Below, piece by piece: positions 7,931 through 15,926 of a stretch of 64,000 nt of DNA; the stretch's first letter is position 1, and every line of letters begins with the position of its first letter. The DNA is from CAYFFV01 sp964342695 (GTDB taxonomy: Bacteria; Acidobacteriota; Vicinamibacteria; Vicinamibacterales; UBA8438): positions 1 to 64,000 of the forward strand of contig CAYFFV010000001.1 of assembly GCA_964342695.1 (NCBI GenBank). The letters are read 5' to 3'. The notes beneath the pieces are model-generated. The model saw only the letters and a program-made list of their open reading frames with translations, searched no databases and had not been told where the DNA came from. The translations under genes and the position numbers were made by a program.

Positions 7931-8305
7931 ATGGCTCGAATTGCTGGAGTTGATTTACCCAGGACTAAACGTATCGAAGTTGGGCTTACGTATATTTATG
8001 GGATTGGTCCCACACGGGCTGCTACCGTGCTTCAAGTGGCTGGTGTTGATATCGATACAAGAATTAAAGATCTAACGGAAGACGATGTACGTAAAATCAG
8101 CCGTGTTATAGAAGAACAAGGTGGGGTAGAAGGCGATCTCCGAAAGGAACGCTCACAGAATATTAAACGGCTCATGGAAATTGGCTGTTATAGAGGGTTG
8201 CGTCATCGTCGAAATCTGCCAGTACGAGGTCAGCGGACTAACACTAACGCTCGTACTCGAAAAGGACCCAAAAAGGGTGCCGTGACGAAAAAGAGGACTA
8301 CGTAA
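7931..8305 (+). CDS. rpsM: 30S ribosomal protein S13
   Basis: 124 residues. It opens MARIAGVDLPRTKRIEVGLTYIYGIG (helix-two-turn-helix region) and ends with the basic tail RHRRNLPVRGQRTNTNARTRKGPKKGAVTKKR that reaches the P-site tRNA; both are invariant S13 features. S13 also bridges to L5 in the 50S subunit. The order rpmJ-rpsM-rpsK-rpsD-rpoA-rplQ is the standard alpha operon. Confidence 0.97.
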   Translation: MARIAGVDLPRTKRIEVGLTYIYGIGPTRAATVLQVAGVDIDTRIKDLTEDDVRKISRVIEEQGGVEGDLRKERSQNIKRLMEIGCYRGLRHRRNLPVRGQRTNTNARTRKGPKKGAVTKKRTT

Positions 8306-8314
8306 AGGAGATTC

Positions 8315-8755
8315 ATGGCTAAGACGGATGTTGTGGATGCTAGTGCACCGTTACCAGTAAAGAAGAAACGCAAGAAGCCGGTGAAAAAGCGTGGCGAGAA
8401 GCGGGTTGTGCATCACGGTGTGGTAAGTATCCAAGCCTCGTTTAACAACACAATCATCACCATTTCCGATGTCGAAGGAAAAGTGTTGTCGTGGTCCAGT
8501 GCTGGAGCCATCGGTTTTAAGGGTTCAAGAAAAGGTACACCCTTCGCCGCGACGCAGGCAGCAATAAATGCTGGTCATGGAGCGAAGGCTTTTGGGTTGC
8601 GTTCAGTTGATGTTCGGGTTAAAGGACCCGGTGCTGGTAGAGAATCTGCGATTCGTGCTCTTCAGGCATCAGTCGGTTTGGATGTGAAGTCTATCAAAGA
8701 TGTAACTCCTATTCCGCACAATGGTTGTCGTCCACCGAAACGGCGGAGGGTTTAA
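8315..8755 (+). CDS. rpsK: 30S ribosomal protein S11
   Basis: 146 residues. The core from HHGVVSIQASFNNTIITISD through AGAIGFKGSRKGTPFAATQA to PIPHNGCRPPKRRRV is standard S11, which lies on the 30S platform and lines the mRNA exit. The first 30 residues form a lysine-rich extension (PVKKKRKKPVKKRGEKR) somewhat longer than in E. coli. A ribosome-binding site (AAAGGAG) precedes the ATG. Confidence 0.96.
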   Translation: MAKTDVVDASAPLPVKKKRKKPVKKRGEKRVVHHGVVSIQASFNNTIITISDVEGKVLSWSSAGAIGFKGSRKGTPFAATQAAINAGHGAKAFGLRSVDVRVKGPGAGRESAIRALQASVGLDVKSIKDVTPIPHNGCRPPKRRRV

Positions 8756-8760
8756 GAATT

Positions 8761-9390
8761 ATGGCTCGATATGCGGGTGCAGTTTGTAGATTGTGTCGTA
8801 GAGAAGGCATGAAACTCTTTCTTAAGGGCGAGCGTTGTTATGGCGAGAAATGCGCAATAGATCGTCGAAATGTTCCCCCAGGTCAACACGGTAAGGGCCG
8901 GCGAGCCCGGCTTTTGGGATACGGACTCCAGCTCCGTGAGAAACAGAAAGTAAAGCGAATTTATGGAGTCTTGGAACGCCAGTTCAGACGTTATTTTGAG
9001 GAGGCAGATCGTCAAAAAGGGGTTACGGGTGAGAATTTGCTTCGACTTCTTGAGCGCAGATTAGATAACGTAATTTATCGACTTGGGTTTGCGACGTCTC
9101 GGCCTCAGGCTCGTCAGTTGGTTCGTCATGGGCATTTTACGGTGAATGGAAAGCGTGCCGATATTCCATCTTTTTCAATCAAGGCAGGGGACGTGGTAGA
9201 AGTCAAGGCTTCCAGTGTTCAGAATCCTGCAATCATCTATGCTATGGAGGAAGTTAAAAGTCGGGGTATCCCGGAATGGTTAGAACTAGACGGCGAGAAG
9301 CTGACTGGCCGCTTGATGGCTGCACCAACGCGTGACCAGCTCAATCTGCCTGTGCAAGAACAGCTTATCGTTGAGTTATATTCGAAGTAG
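8761..9390 (+). CDS. rpsD: 30S ribosomal protein S4, zinc-binding form
   Basis: 209 residues from ATG 8761 (MARYAGAVCRLCRREG); the in-frame ATG at 8725 lies inside rpsK and would add unrelated residues. Cysteines 9, 12, 26 and 31 form the zinc site found in the C+ form of S4. The S4 RNA-binding domain is visible from about residue 98 (RRLDNVIYRLGFATSRPQARQLVRHGHFTVNG). S4 nucleates 30S assembly and in E. coli represses the alpha operon; regulation here is not visible. Confidence 0.96.
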   Translation: MARYAGAVCRLCRREGMKLFLKGERCYGEKCAIDRRNVPPGQHGKGRRARLLGYGLQLREKQKVKRIYGVLERQFRRYFEEADRQKGVTGENLLRLLERRLDNVIYRLGFATSRPQARQLVRHGHFTVNGKRADIPSFSIKAGDVVEVKASSVQNPAIIYAMEEVKSRGIPEWLELDGEKLTGRLMAAPTRDQLNLPVQEQLIVELYSK

Positions 9391-9436
9391 TGGCGTGAAT
9401 GTTATCACCCGCTAACAGCTGAAAGGACAGAACTCG

Positions 9437-10417
9437 ATGCTGTGGAAAGATTTCCAGCGACCAAAACGACTGGACTATGATCCTGAAACTCTTACTGATA
9501 CGTTTGGGCGGTTTTCTGCTCAACCGTTTGAGCGAGGATTTGGGACGACAGTCGGTAATGCAATGCGCCGTGTTTTACTATCATCAATAGAAGGATCTGC
9601 TATAACGGCGGTTAAGATTGACAGTGTTCTTCACGAATTTTCACCTATTACTGGTGTAGTTGAAGATGCGACCGACATCATCTTAAATCTTAAGCAGATT
9701 CCAATTCGTGTGCACGTAGATCATGCTGTTACGCTGTATCTTAGAGCCGACAAAGCAGGAATTGTTAAGTCGGGAGATATTGAAGCCGATGCGAATGTTG
9801 AAATATTAGATCCAGATATTCATATTGCTACGATTGCAGACGGTGGTTCGTTGAATATGGAGATGAGGGTAGGGCTCGGACGGGGTTATGTTTCGGCTGA
9901 TAAGAACTTCTCTGATGAATTAGGTATAGGTTGGATTCCTATCGATTCGGTGCACTCTCCAGTTAAGAAAGTCAATTATCTCGTTGAGGCAGCTAGATTA
10001 GGCCAGACGACTGACTACGACAAGCTTACCGTTGATGTGTGGACTGATGGTTCCGTAACGGCGATAGATGCTGTTTCTCTGGGGGCTAAACTGATCCGAG
10101 ACCATCTTAATATATTTATTAATATAGATGAGCCTGTTGAAGAACCTGATGTTGTCGAAGAAGAGGAAGAATCTCAAGTCGTAGACCTTAATCTTAATAA
10201 AAGTGTCGAAGAACTGGAATTGTCAGTACGTTCGTACAATTGTTTGAAGAATGCGAACATCAAGACTATTGGCGAGTTAGTACAAAAAACTGAACCAGAA
10301 ATGTTGCGAACCAAGAATTTTGGAAGAAAATCACTGACTGAAATAAAAGATCTGTTATCTGAAATGGGATTGAGCCTGGGTATGCGTCTAGATAATGAGA
10401 CCACCTCGCCTCAATAG
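9437..10417 (+). CDS. rpoA: DNA-directed RNA polymerase subunit alpha
   Basis: 326 residues. The N-terminal dimerisation domain shows EPFERGFGTTVGNAMRRVLLSSIEGSA-type sequence (FAQPFERGFGTTVGNAMRR) and the assembly motif around YLVEAARLGQTTDYDKLTVDVWT. After an acidic linker (about residues 233-253) the C-terminal domain follows, with LELSVRSYNCLKNANIKTIGELV and NFGRKSLTEIKDLL, which bind UP elements and activators. Its partner omega is encoded at 57784 in this window. Confidence 0.97.
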   Translation: MLWKDFQRPKRLDYDPETLTDTFGRFSAQPFERGFGTTVGNAMRRVLLSSIEGSAITAVKIDSVLHEFSPITGVVEDATDIILNLKQIPIRVHVDHAVTLYLRADKAGIVKSGDIEADANVEILDPDIHIATIADGGSLNMEMRVGLGRGYVSADKNFSDELGIGWIPIDSVHSPVKKVNYLVEAARLGQTTDYDKLTVDVWTDGSVTAIDAVSLGAKLIRDHLNIFINIDEPVEEPDVVEEEEESQVVDLNLNKSVEELELSVRSYNCLKNANIKTIGELVQKTEPEMLRTKNFGRKSLTEIKDLLSEMGLSLGMRLDNETTSPQ

Positions 10418-10423
10418 AAACTT

Positions 10424-10945
10424 ATGCGTCATAGGATTGCTCATCGGAAGTTAGGTCGTGTTTCCGAACATAGGATTTCGTTACTGCGTAATCAGGCTGT
10501 GGCTCTTATCAGACACGAGCGTATCAATACGACAGTCGCAAAAGCTAAGGAACTTCGGCCATTTGTGGAGCGTCTAATCACGGTTGCCAAGCGAGGTCTT
10601 TCTGAAGGGGCTGAGACGGGTCGAGCGCTTCATGCGCGTCGTCTGATTGCCCGTGATGTTTCAGATCGTGAAGTACTTGGAAAGCTTTTCGATTCAATTG
10701 CACCAAGGTTTTCTGGGCGCGCCGGTGGTTACACTAGATTGCTTCACCTAGGGAGGCGGAAGGGTGATGATGCTCCGTTAGCACAGGTCGAATTAATCGG
10801 CAGTGAATATTCTCCAGAGGATGATCAGAGTGACGGCAGTGAAACAGAGGCGACAACACCTTCCCAAGGTAGTGTGACAGGACGCCTGAGGCGTGCGGCG
10901 AAACGGATCACAGGTTCTGAATCATCACAAACAAAAGACGAGTGA
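10424..10945 (+). CDS. rplQ: 50S ribosomal protein L17, with C-terminal extension
   Basis: 173 residues against about 120-130 for a typical L17. Residues 1-127 carry the family pattern MRHRIAHRKLGRVSEHR, NQAVALIRHERINTTVAKAKELRP and GRAGGYTRLLHLGRRKGDDAPLAQVELI. The last 45 residues are an acidic/serine-rich stretch followed by a basic RLRRAAKRITG patch, which I do not recognise. L17 closes the alpha operon, as usual. The stop-codon region takes part in a hairpin shared with the convergent downstream gene. Confidence 0.95.
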   Translation: MRHRIAHRKLGRVSEHRISLLRNQAVALIRHERINTTVAKAKELRPFVERLITVAKRGLSEGAETGRALHARRLIARDVSDREVLGKLFDSIAPRFSGRAGGYTRLLHLGRRKGDDAPLAQVELIGSEYSPEDDQSDGSETEATTPSQGSVTGRLRRAAKRITGSESSQTKDE

Positions 10946-10975
10946 TAAATTACGTTCAGGGATTTATTCGTCGTC
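10937..10975. terminator. Candidate bidirectional terminator formed by two facing gene ends
   Basis: The arm GACGAGTGATAAAT (10937-10950) pairs with ATTTATTCGTCGTC (10962-10975): eleven Watson-Crick pairs and one wobble, with two mismatches. The loop is eleven bases. The + strand continues with a T-rich run (TTCTTTTGTT) and the - strand with TTTTGTTTG, so the structure could end transcription of both rplQ and the convergent EF-G-like gene. Both stop codons lie within the structure. It rests on visible pairing only. Confidence 0.5.
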
Positions 10976-13063
10976 GTCTTCTTTTGTTCCTCCACTAGAA
11001 GATTTTGCATCGGATATAACTTTTTGATGGAGGTGGTTAGGAACCTCTTCGTAATGGGAAAATTCCATATGGTAGGAACCCCTACCGCCCGTTGCAGAAG
11101 TTAATTGTTGCTCATACGTTAACATTTCAGCCATGGGTACTTGAGCTTTGATAAGTGTTGAAGAGCCGCGGGTGTCCATGCCACCAATCTTTCCTCGGCG
11201 TCCATTAAAGTCGCCCATCAGATCTCCGGCAAAATCACTTGGTGCATGTACTTCGACATTCATTACTGGTTCAAGCAATGTAGGTCTTGCTTTCGACATT
11301 GCGTCTTTGAATGCGAGGCGACCTGCCATTTTAAAAGACATTTCATTCGAGTCGACCGCGTGAAATTGGCCGTCAAAAAGTGTTACTCGAAAATCGACCA
11401 TCGGGTATCCGGCTAAGAATCCTTTCTCACGAGCTTCTTGGATGCCTTTTTCAACGGCTGGGATAAATTGTTTCGGGATTGAACCTCCAAAGATTTCATT
11501 AGCAAAATCAAAATCTTCCCCGCGTCCTAAAGGTTCGACGCGTATTTTGCAGTCACCGAATTGTCCATGACCTCCTGATTGTTTCTTGTGACGGCCATGC
11601 GCTTCTGTCGATGCAGTGATCGTTTCACGATAGGGTATTCTCGGTAAATTAAGATTAACCTCTACACCGAATCGTTTCTTTAATTTTGCAACCGTTACCT
11701 CTATGTGCTGTTGGCCTTGGCCGGATAACAGTAATTGTTGGGTTTGAGGATCTCGATCGTAACGTATTGTGGGATCTTCCTCCTGCAATCGCTGTAGTGA
11801 AGTTCCGATTTTTTCTTCATCGCCGCGACTTTTAGGCTCGATAGCATATGATAAGACAGTTTCAGAGAATTTAATTTTCTTGAAGATATGCGGACTGTCT
11901 TTAGGGCCAAATGTGTCAGAAGTCTGTGTGTCCTTGAGTTTTGGAACAGCACCGAGATCCCCGGCCTTAATTGCAGTGACAGGCATTTGTTCTTTGCCCT
12001 GTAAAACGCAGAGGCCACCCATACGTTCCGTTGTTTCTCTGGAAATATTGTAGACAGAGGCGTCAGATTCCAAGGAACCTGATGCGACTCTAAACAAGGT
12101 GATCCTGCCTGCAAAGGGATCAGCGATCGTTTTCCAGACAAACAGTGAGAGAGAATCGGTTTCGCTGTTTTCGTAAGACTTGTTTTCTCCCGTTGTTCTA
12201 TCTACTGCAGCTAAGGGATGCTCGGCTGGAGTTGGAAGGTAGGTGTTAATCGCGTCCAGCCAAGATTGAATACCGATATTTTCAAGTGCAGAGGTGCACA
12301 CTAACGGAAATATATTTCTGTTTTTGACTCCAACCCTGAGTCCGGTTTCAATCTCTTCCTGAGTTAACGTGCCAGCTTCAAAAAATTTTTCCATTAAATT
12401 ATCATCGGCTTCTGCCACCATTTCAATCAGTGCATCCCTCGCGGAATTAGTCGCAGTCACCGATGTTTCTGGGATTTCCATTTCAGATGGTTTTCCGCTA
12501 TTTGATTGGAATGAAAGTGCTTTCATTCCAACGATATCAACAATGCCAGAGAAATTCTTTTCTTCTCCGATCGGAATCTGAATCGGCATTACTTCTCGAC
12601 CAAAAGCGTCGCGGAGCGAATTCAATGATCGTTCCAAGCTAGCTCTTTCTCTATCAAGACGATTCAGTACGAGCAGGCAGGGCAAGTCTAGTTCCTTCGC
12701 AATTGCCCACACTTTTTCAGTCTGAACCTCAACCCCTGCTACTGCATCCACGACAATAATGGCGGCGTCGGTTACCCGCAAAGCTGCCCGTGCTTCACTA
12801 AGAAAATTTGCTACTCCTGGCGTATCGATAAAATTAATTTTTTTCTTGTTCCATTCAGCAAATGCAACACTTGCGGAGAGTGTATGTTTTCTAGAGATTT
12901 CTTCTTCGTCGAAATCCGTAACGGTATTGCCGTCATCGACTTTTCCTAAGCGATTGACCATGCCGGCATTAAATAACGCTGCGGAGGTTAGCTGCGTTTT
13001 ACCTGCACCACTGTGGCCAACCAAGGCTACATTTCGAATATTTTCTGACGAGTAGATCTTCAT
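10964..13063 (-). CDS. EF-G-like translational GTPase (paralogue, not canonical EF-G)
   Basis: 699 residues with the EF-G domain layout: GTPase domain with P-loop GHSGAGKT (16-23), DTPG (80-83) and NRLD (134-137), then domain II and the III-V region containing THGRHKKQSGGHGQFG-type sequence and PMVDFRVTLFDGQFHAVDSNEMSFKMAG. Canonical EF-G has AHIDAGKTT and NKMD and an RGITI switch-1 motif; here switch 1 reads SRKHTLSAS. These are marks of the EF-G-like/EF-G2 subfamily, whose role is not settled (some members do not support translocation). It converges on the ribosomal operon. Canonical fusA is presumably elsewhere. Confidence 0.88.
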   Translation of the reverse strand: MKIYSSENIRNVALVGHSGAGKTQLTSAALFNAGMVNRLGKVDDGNTVTDFDEEEISRKHTLSASVAFAEWNKKKINFIDTPGVANFLSEARAALRVTDAAIIVVDAVAGVEVQTEKVWAIAKELDLPCLLVLNRLDRERASLERSLNSLRDAFGREVMPIQIPIGEEKNFSGIVDIVGMKALSFQSNSGKPSEMEIPETSVTATNSARDALIEMVAEADDNLMEKFFEAGTLTQEEIETGLRVGVKNRNIFPLVCTSALENIGIQSWLDAINTYLPTPAEHPLAAVDRTTGENKSYENSETDSLSLFVWKTIADPFAGRITLFRVASGSLESDASVYNISRETTERMGGLCVLQGKEQMPVTAIKAGDLGAVPKLKDTQTSDTFGPKDSPHIFKKIKFSETVLSYAIEPKSRGDEEKIGTSLQRLQEEDPTIRYDRDPQTQQLLLSGQGQQHIEVTVAKLKKRFGVEVNLNLPRIPYRETITASTEAHGRHKKQSGGHGQFGDCKIRVEPLGRGEDFDFANEIFGGSIPKQFIPAVEKGIQEAREKGFLAGYPMVDFRVTLFDGQFHAVDSNEMSFKMAGRLAFKDAMSKARPTLLEPVMNVEVHAPSDFAGDLMGDFNGRRGKIGGMDTRGSSTLIKAQVPMAEMLTYEQQLTSATGGRGSYHMEFSHYEEVPNHLHQKVISDAKSSSGGTKEDDDE

Positions 13064-13112
13064 AAGGTGCTGACCTTTTCACTAACGTAGGCGCGAAATT
13101 GCACGAGTCTAG

Positions 13113-13143
13113 CCTGTTCAACAGGAACAGGTAACCGTTGAAC
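13113..13143. promoter_or_regulatory. Candidate operator-like palindromes before the EF-G-like gene
   Basis: A perfect 13-base dyad CCTGTT-C-AACAGG (13113-13125) lies about 50 bases upstream of the EF-G-like start codon. Overlapping it, GTTCAAC (13116-13122) and GTTGAAC (13137-13143) form a seven-base inverted repeat with centres 21 bases apart, about two helical turns. This could be a repressor site or a 5' UTR hairpin. No known binding motif is recognised. Confidence 0.3.
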
Positions 13144-13266
13144 GTGGATTAAACCTCTAAAAGCTTTTTTGCCGAATGAGCTTATTAAGGTTGATAATAC
13201 CTTCCGGCAATTAAGTCACCATCGTAATCGACTCAACGCACGCACTCAAGTCCTATTTAGTAATTC

Positions 13267-14547
13267 TTATTCATGCCGCAGGGCTTCAATAGGGTCTAGC
13301 CCTGATGCTCTGATCGCTGGAAAAAGTCCAAAAACTATACCAACCGATGCGGAGAATCCTATCCCAAGAGCGTATGACCACCATGGTAGTGAAATCGGGA
13401 AACCAGTCAAATAATGCACAGCTAATCCAAGTGAGCTCCCACAGAGAATTCCAAGAGCGCCGCCAATAGCGGTTAGCATGATTGCTTCTAAAAGAAATTG
13501 CCAGAGAATTTCTCGGCGCCGCGCACCAAGGGCTTTACGAGTTCCGATTTCACGAATACGTTCTGTGACAGAAATTGTCATGGTGGCCATGACACCGATG
13601 CCACCTACTAATAAAGCGATTGAAGAAATAGATACGAGTGCTAAATAAGTTGCAGAACTAATTTGATCCCATAGTCGCACGGCTGATTCTTGAGTCAGAA
13701 GATCGAAATCGTTTGGTTCGTCTACGCGGAGTCCGTGTCGTATCCGCATTATCGTTTCCATGTCACGCATTGCGTCGTTGCGATCAATGGTTGGATGCGG
13801 GACAGCCGCAATCATCACGCTGGCGATACGTCCTCCCATGGCGCGTCTAATTTCGATGCCAAACTGTTTTTGGTAAGCAGTGTGAGGAATAACTACAAAG
13901 TCATCTTGTCCGACTCCTAATCCTCCTGGACTTGGACGTGGTCCCAGCACTCCAATTACCGTGTACGGTTTTCCACCAAGCCGAATGGTTTTTCCGATCG
14001 GATCAGTAAGTGGGAATAACGCCTGGTACGGGGTCTGACCCAAAACGACTACCGATCTTCTATGGTTCAGTTCCCCTGTTGTGAAGAATCTTCCATTCGC
14101 AATGTCTATCTGGTACAGGTCAGGGAAACTTTCCGTTGAACCGAGAATGTTTAACTGTTTAGTGCGTCTGTTCTTGTATTGAAGCTGTGCTTGGGTAGGT
14201 GGGCCACCTTCGCCAAGAATGATACTGATATTCGCGATTGATGGTGCTTGTCGCTCGATAGCTTTAGCATCTGCCGGAGTCAAATTTGGGCGTTGCATTA
14301 GATCAAATAAGTCGTCGCCGCTGGACAAACTCAAGCCAGAGAATTGAATGAGAAAAATAGTGTTCGGTCCAATGGTTTGGATAGTGCTTCTTAATGACTC
14401 GTCAAAGCCTCTAACAATGGACGTCATCCCCACAATAGACGTAACGCCAATTAAAACTCCTAAAATTGTAAGGGACGAACGCATCTTCTGTTTGCGAACG
14501 GTGTCAATTGACATCCACACAATCTCGACAAACAGACCTCTATTCAT
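13267..14547 (-). CDS. MacB-type ABC transporter permease (no ATPase domain)
   Basis: 426 residues with MacB/FtsX architecture: N-terminal helix after MRSSLTILGVLIGVTSIVGM (about 20-42), a large periplasmic core domain (about 45-280), then three helices (about 300-325, 350-375, 390-412) and the terminal motif FGLFPAIRASGLDPIEALRHE. MacB-like proteins are mechanotransmission permeases that drive a periplasmic adaptor. The cytosolic ATPase fused in E. coli MacB is absent, and no ATPase gene is near. The gene lies six bases downstream of a paralogous permease. The substrate is unknown. Confidence 0.9.
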   Translation of the reverse strand: MNRGLFVEIVWMSIDTVRKQKMRSSLTILGVLIGVTSIVGMTSIVRGFDESLRSTIQTIGPNTIFLIQFSGLSLSSGDDLFDLMQRPNLTPADAKAIERQAPSIANISIILGEGGPPTQAQLQYKNRRTKQLNILGSTESFPDLYQIDIANGRFFTTGELNHRRSVVVLGQTPYQALFPLTDPIGKTIRLGGKPYTVIGVLGPRPSPGGLGVGQDDFVVIPHTAYQKQFGIEIRRAMGGRIASVMIAAVPHPTIDRNDAMRDMETIMRIRHGLRVDEPNDFDLLTQESAVRLWDQISSATYLALVSISSIALLVGGIGVMATMTISVTERIREIGTRKALGARRREILWQFLLEAIMLTAIGGALGILCGSSLGLAVHYLTGFPISLPWWSYALGIGFSASVGIVFGLFPAIRASGLDPIEALRHE

Positions 14548-14553
14548 AATCGG

Positions 14554-15786
14554 TTATTCACCTCGTCCAAGCGCCTCAATGGGATCTAGTCTTGCTGCTT
14601 GACTTGCGGGGTAGAGCCCAAAAAAGAGTCCGACAAAGGCTGTGGTCGAAATTGCTAGCAGCACAGACCATCCATGCACTACAGCTGGTACAGGAGCATA
14701 ATTGTCGATCATTATTGCAGCACCAAATCCGATCAAGGCACCTAACACTCCTCCGGAAAGTGACAGAATGACGGACTCGGAGAGTACCTGCCAGAGGATG
14801 TCTCGTCGTCTTGCACCGAGTGCTTTACGTAACCCAATTTCGCGAGTTCGTTCAGATACGGCCATGAGCATAATATTCATGATCACAATCCCCGCCACCA
14901 CAAGAGCAAGACCGACAACTCCAATGAGTACAAAAAATATTCCTCCGGTTGCTTGATTGTAGATGTCCATAACCGTATCTGCCGTAAATATTCCGAAGTT
15001 ATTTTCTTCACTTGGACGCAGGCGGCGTTTGATTCGTAGAGCGACGGTCGCGTCATCTATAGCTTGATCAAGAACCTCTGGAGTTGTTGGTCGTACCATT
15101 AAGGTCAGGTCACTGCGACTGCCGAACAAACGTTGAAATGCCCCAAGTGGAATGAGTGCGAACTCATCTTGTGATTGCCCAAACATAGTGCCTTTTTCTT
15201 GACTGACCCCGATTACGCGGAAATGAACACCTTCGATAGTGATGGTTCGATCTAATGGATCGCCTGTTCCAAATAATCGTTCTGCCGCGGATGATCCGAG
15301 GACAGCCACGTTCCTTTTTCTGGTGATTTCACTCGGAGTTATTAGGCGTCCTCGCATGACATTGAACGTAGGAAAACTAGCGAATTCACTGGATACTCCT
15401 TGGACTGAAGCACGTTGAAGCAATTCGTTTCGATAACGTACTTCACCAGATGCTTGTCCCTGAGCGATGGCTGCGCCGATGTGATTACTAAATTGGTTGA
15501 TTGACTCAAGATCTGAAAGGCTAATCTCAGGATAGCCTCTGCGTCTACGCCATTCCTCCTCGCTCCTGACGAGTCCTGTCCTATCGATAAGAAAGGTATC
15601 CGCTCCCACTTCGGTCAAGATAATTTGAGTGACTTCTTCATTAATACCCTCAATGAGAGACACTAGTGTCATGATGGAAGCAACTGCAACGATGTTTCCC
15701 AATATTGTGAGAAATGATCTGAGGGGATTTGACCAGATCGCGGTAAATGCAACCCTTACCATTTCGCCAATGACACGTATCTTCAT
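14554..15786 (-). CDS. MacB-type ABC transporter permease (second subunit)
   Basis: 410 residues, the same architecture as its downstream neighbour: helix near residues 20-42 (NPLRSFLTILGNIVAVASIM), a periplasmic core domain, three C-terminal helices and the closing motif FFGLYPASQAARLDPIEALGRGE. The cytosolic EIGLRKALGARRRDILWQ segment near residue 315 is shared by both proteins (EIGTRKALGARRREILWQ there) and is the predicted ATPase-coupling region. The two probably form a heterodimer. It follows the MacA-like adaptor by 140 bases on the same strand. Confidence 0.9.
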   Translation of the reverse strand: MKIRVIGEMVRVAFTAIWSNPLRSFLTILGNIVAVASIMTLVSLIEGINEEVTQIILTEVGADTFLIDRTGLVRSEEEWRRRRGYPEISLSDLESINQFSNHIGAAIAQGQASGEVRYRNELLQRASVQGVSSEFASFPTFNVMRGRLITPSEITRKRNVAVLGSSAAERLFGTGDPLDRTITIEGVHFRVIGVSQEKGTMFGQSQDEFALIPLGAFQRLFGSRSDLTLMVRPTTPEVLDQAIDDATVALRIKRRLRPSEENNFGIFTADTVMDIYNQATGGIFFVLIGVVGLALVVAGIVIMNIMLMAVSERTREIGLRKALGARRRDILWQVLSESVILSLSGGVLGALIGFGAAIMIDNYAPVPAVVHGWSVLLAISTTAFVGLFFGLYPASQAARLDPIEALGRGE

Positions 15787-15926
15787 GGTGTTAGCTTAAA
15801 GTCTTTAAATGGTCAGGAACAAGATGTCTAAAGAGCACTGTTTATGGTGAAGTGTTGTTTGTCTTCCGTTGTGCACTCCTGATAATTACAATTTGTTGAA
15901 GGCGCTCGCCTATTCAGTGAAGATAA

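Noticed and set aside
11148..11363. Open frames on the + strand opposite the EF-G-like gene (also 12369-12581 and 12759-13055)
   Set aside because: They lie wholly inside a well-supported gene on the other strand and have no family resemblance.
13169..13210. Nested inverted repeats TTGCCG/CGGCAA and AAGGT/ACCTT
   Set aside because: On the - strand the structure is followed by A residues rather than T, so it is not an intrinsic terminator; no other function can be supported.
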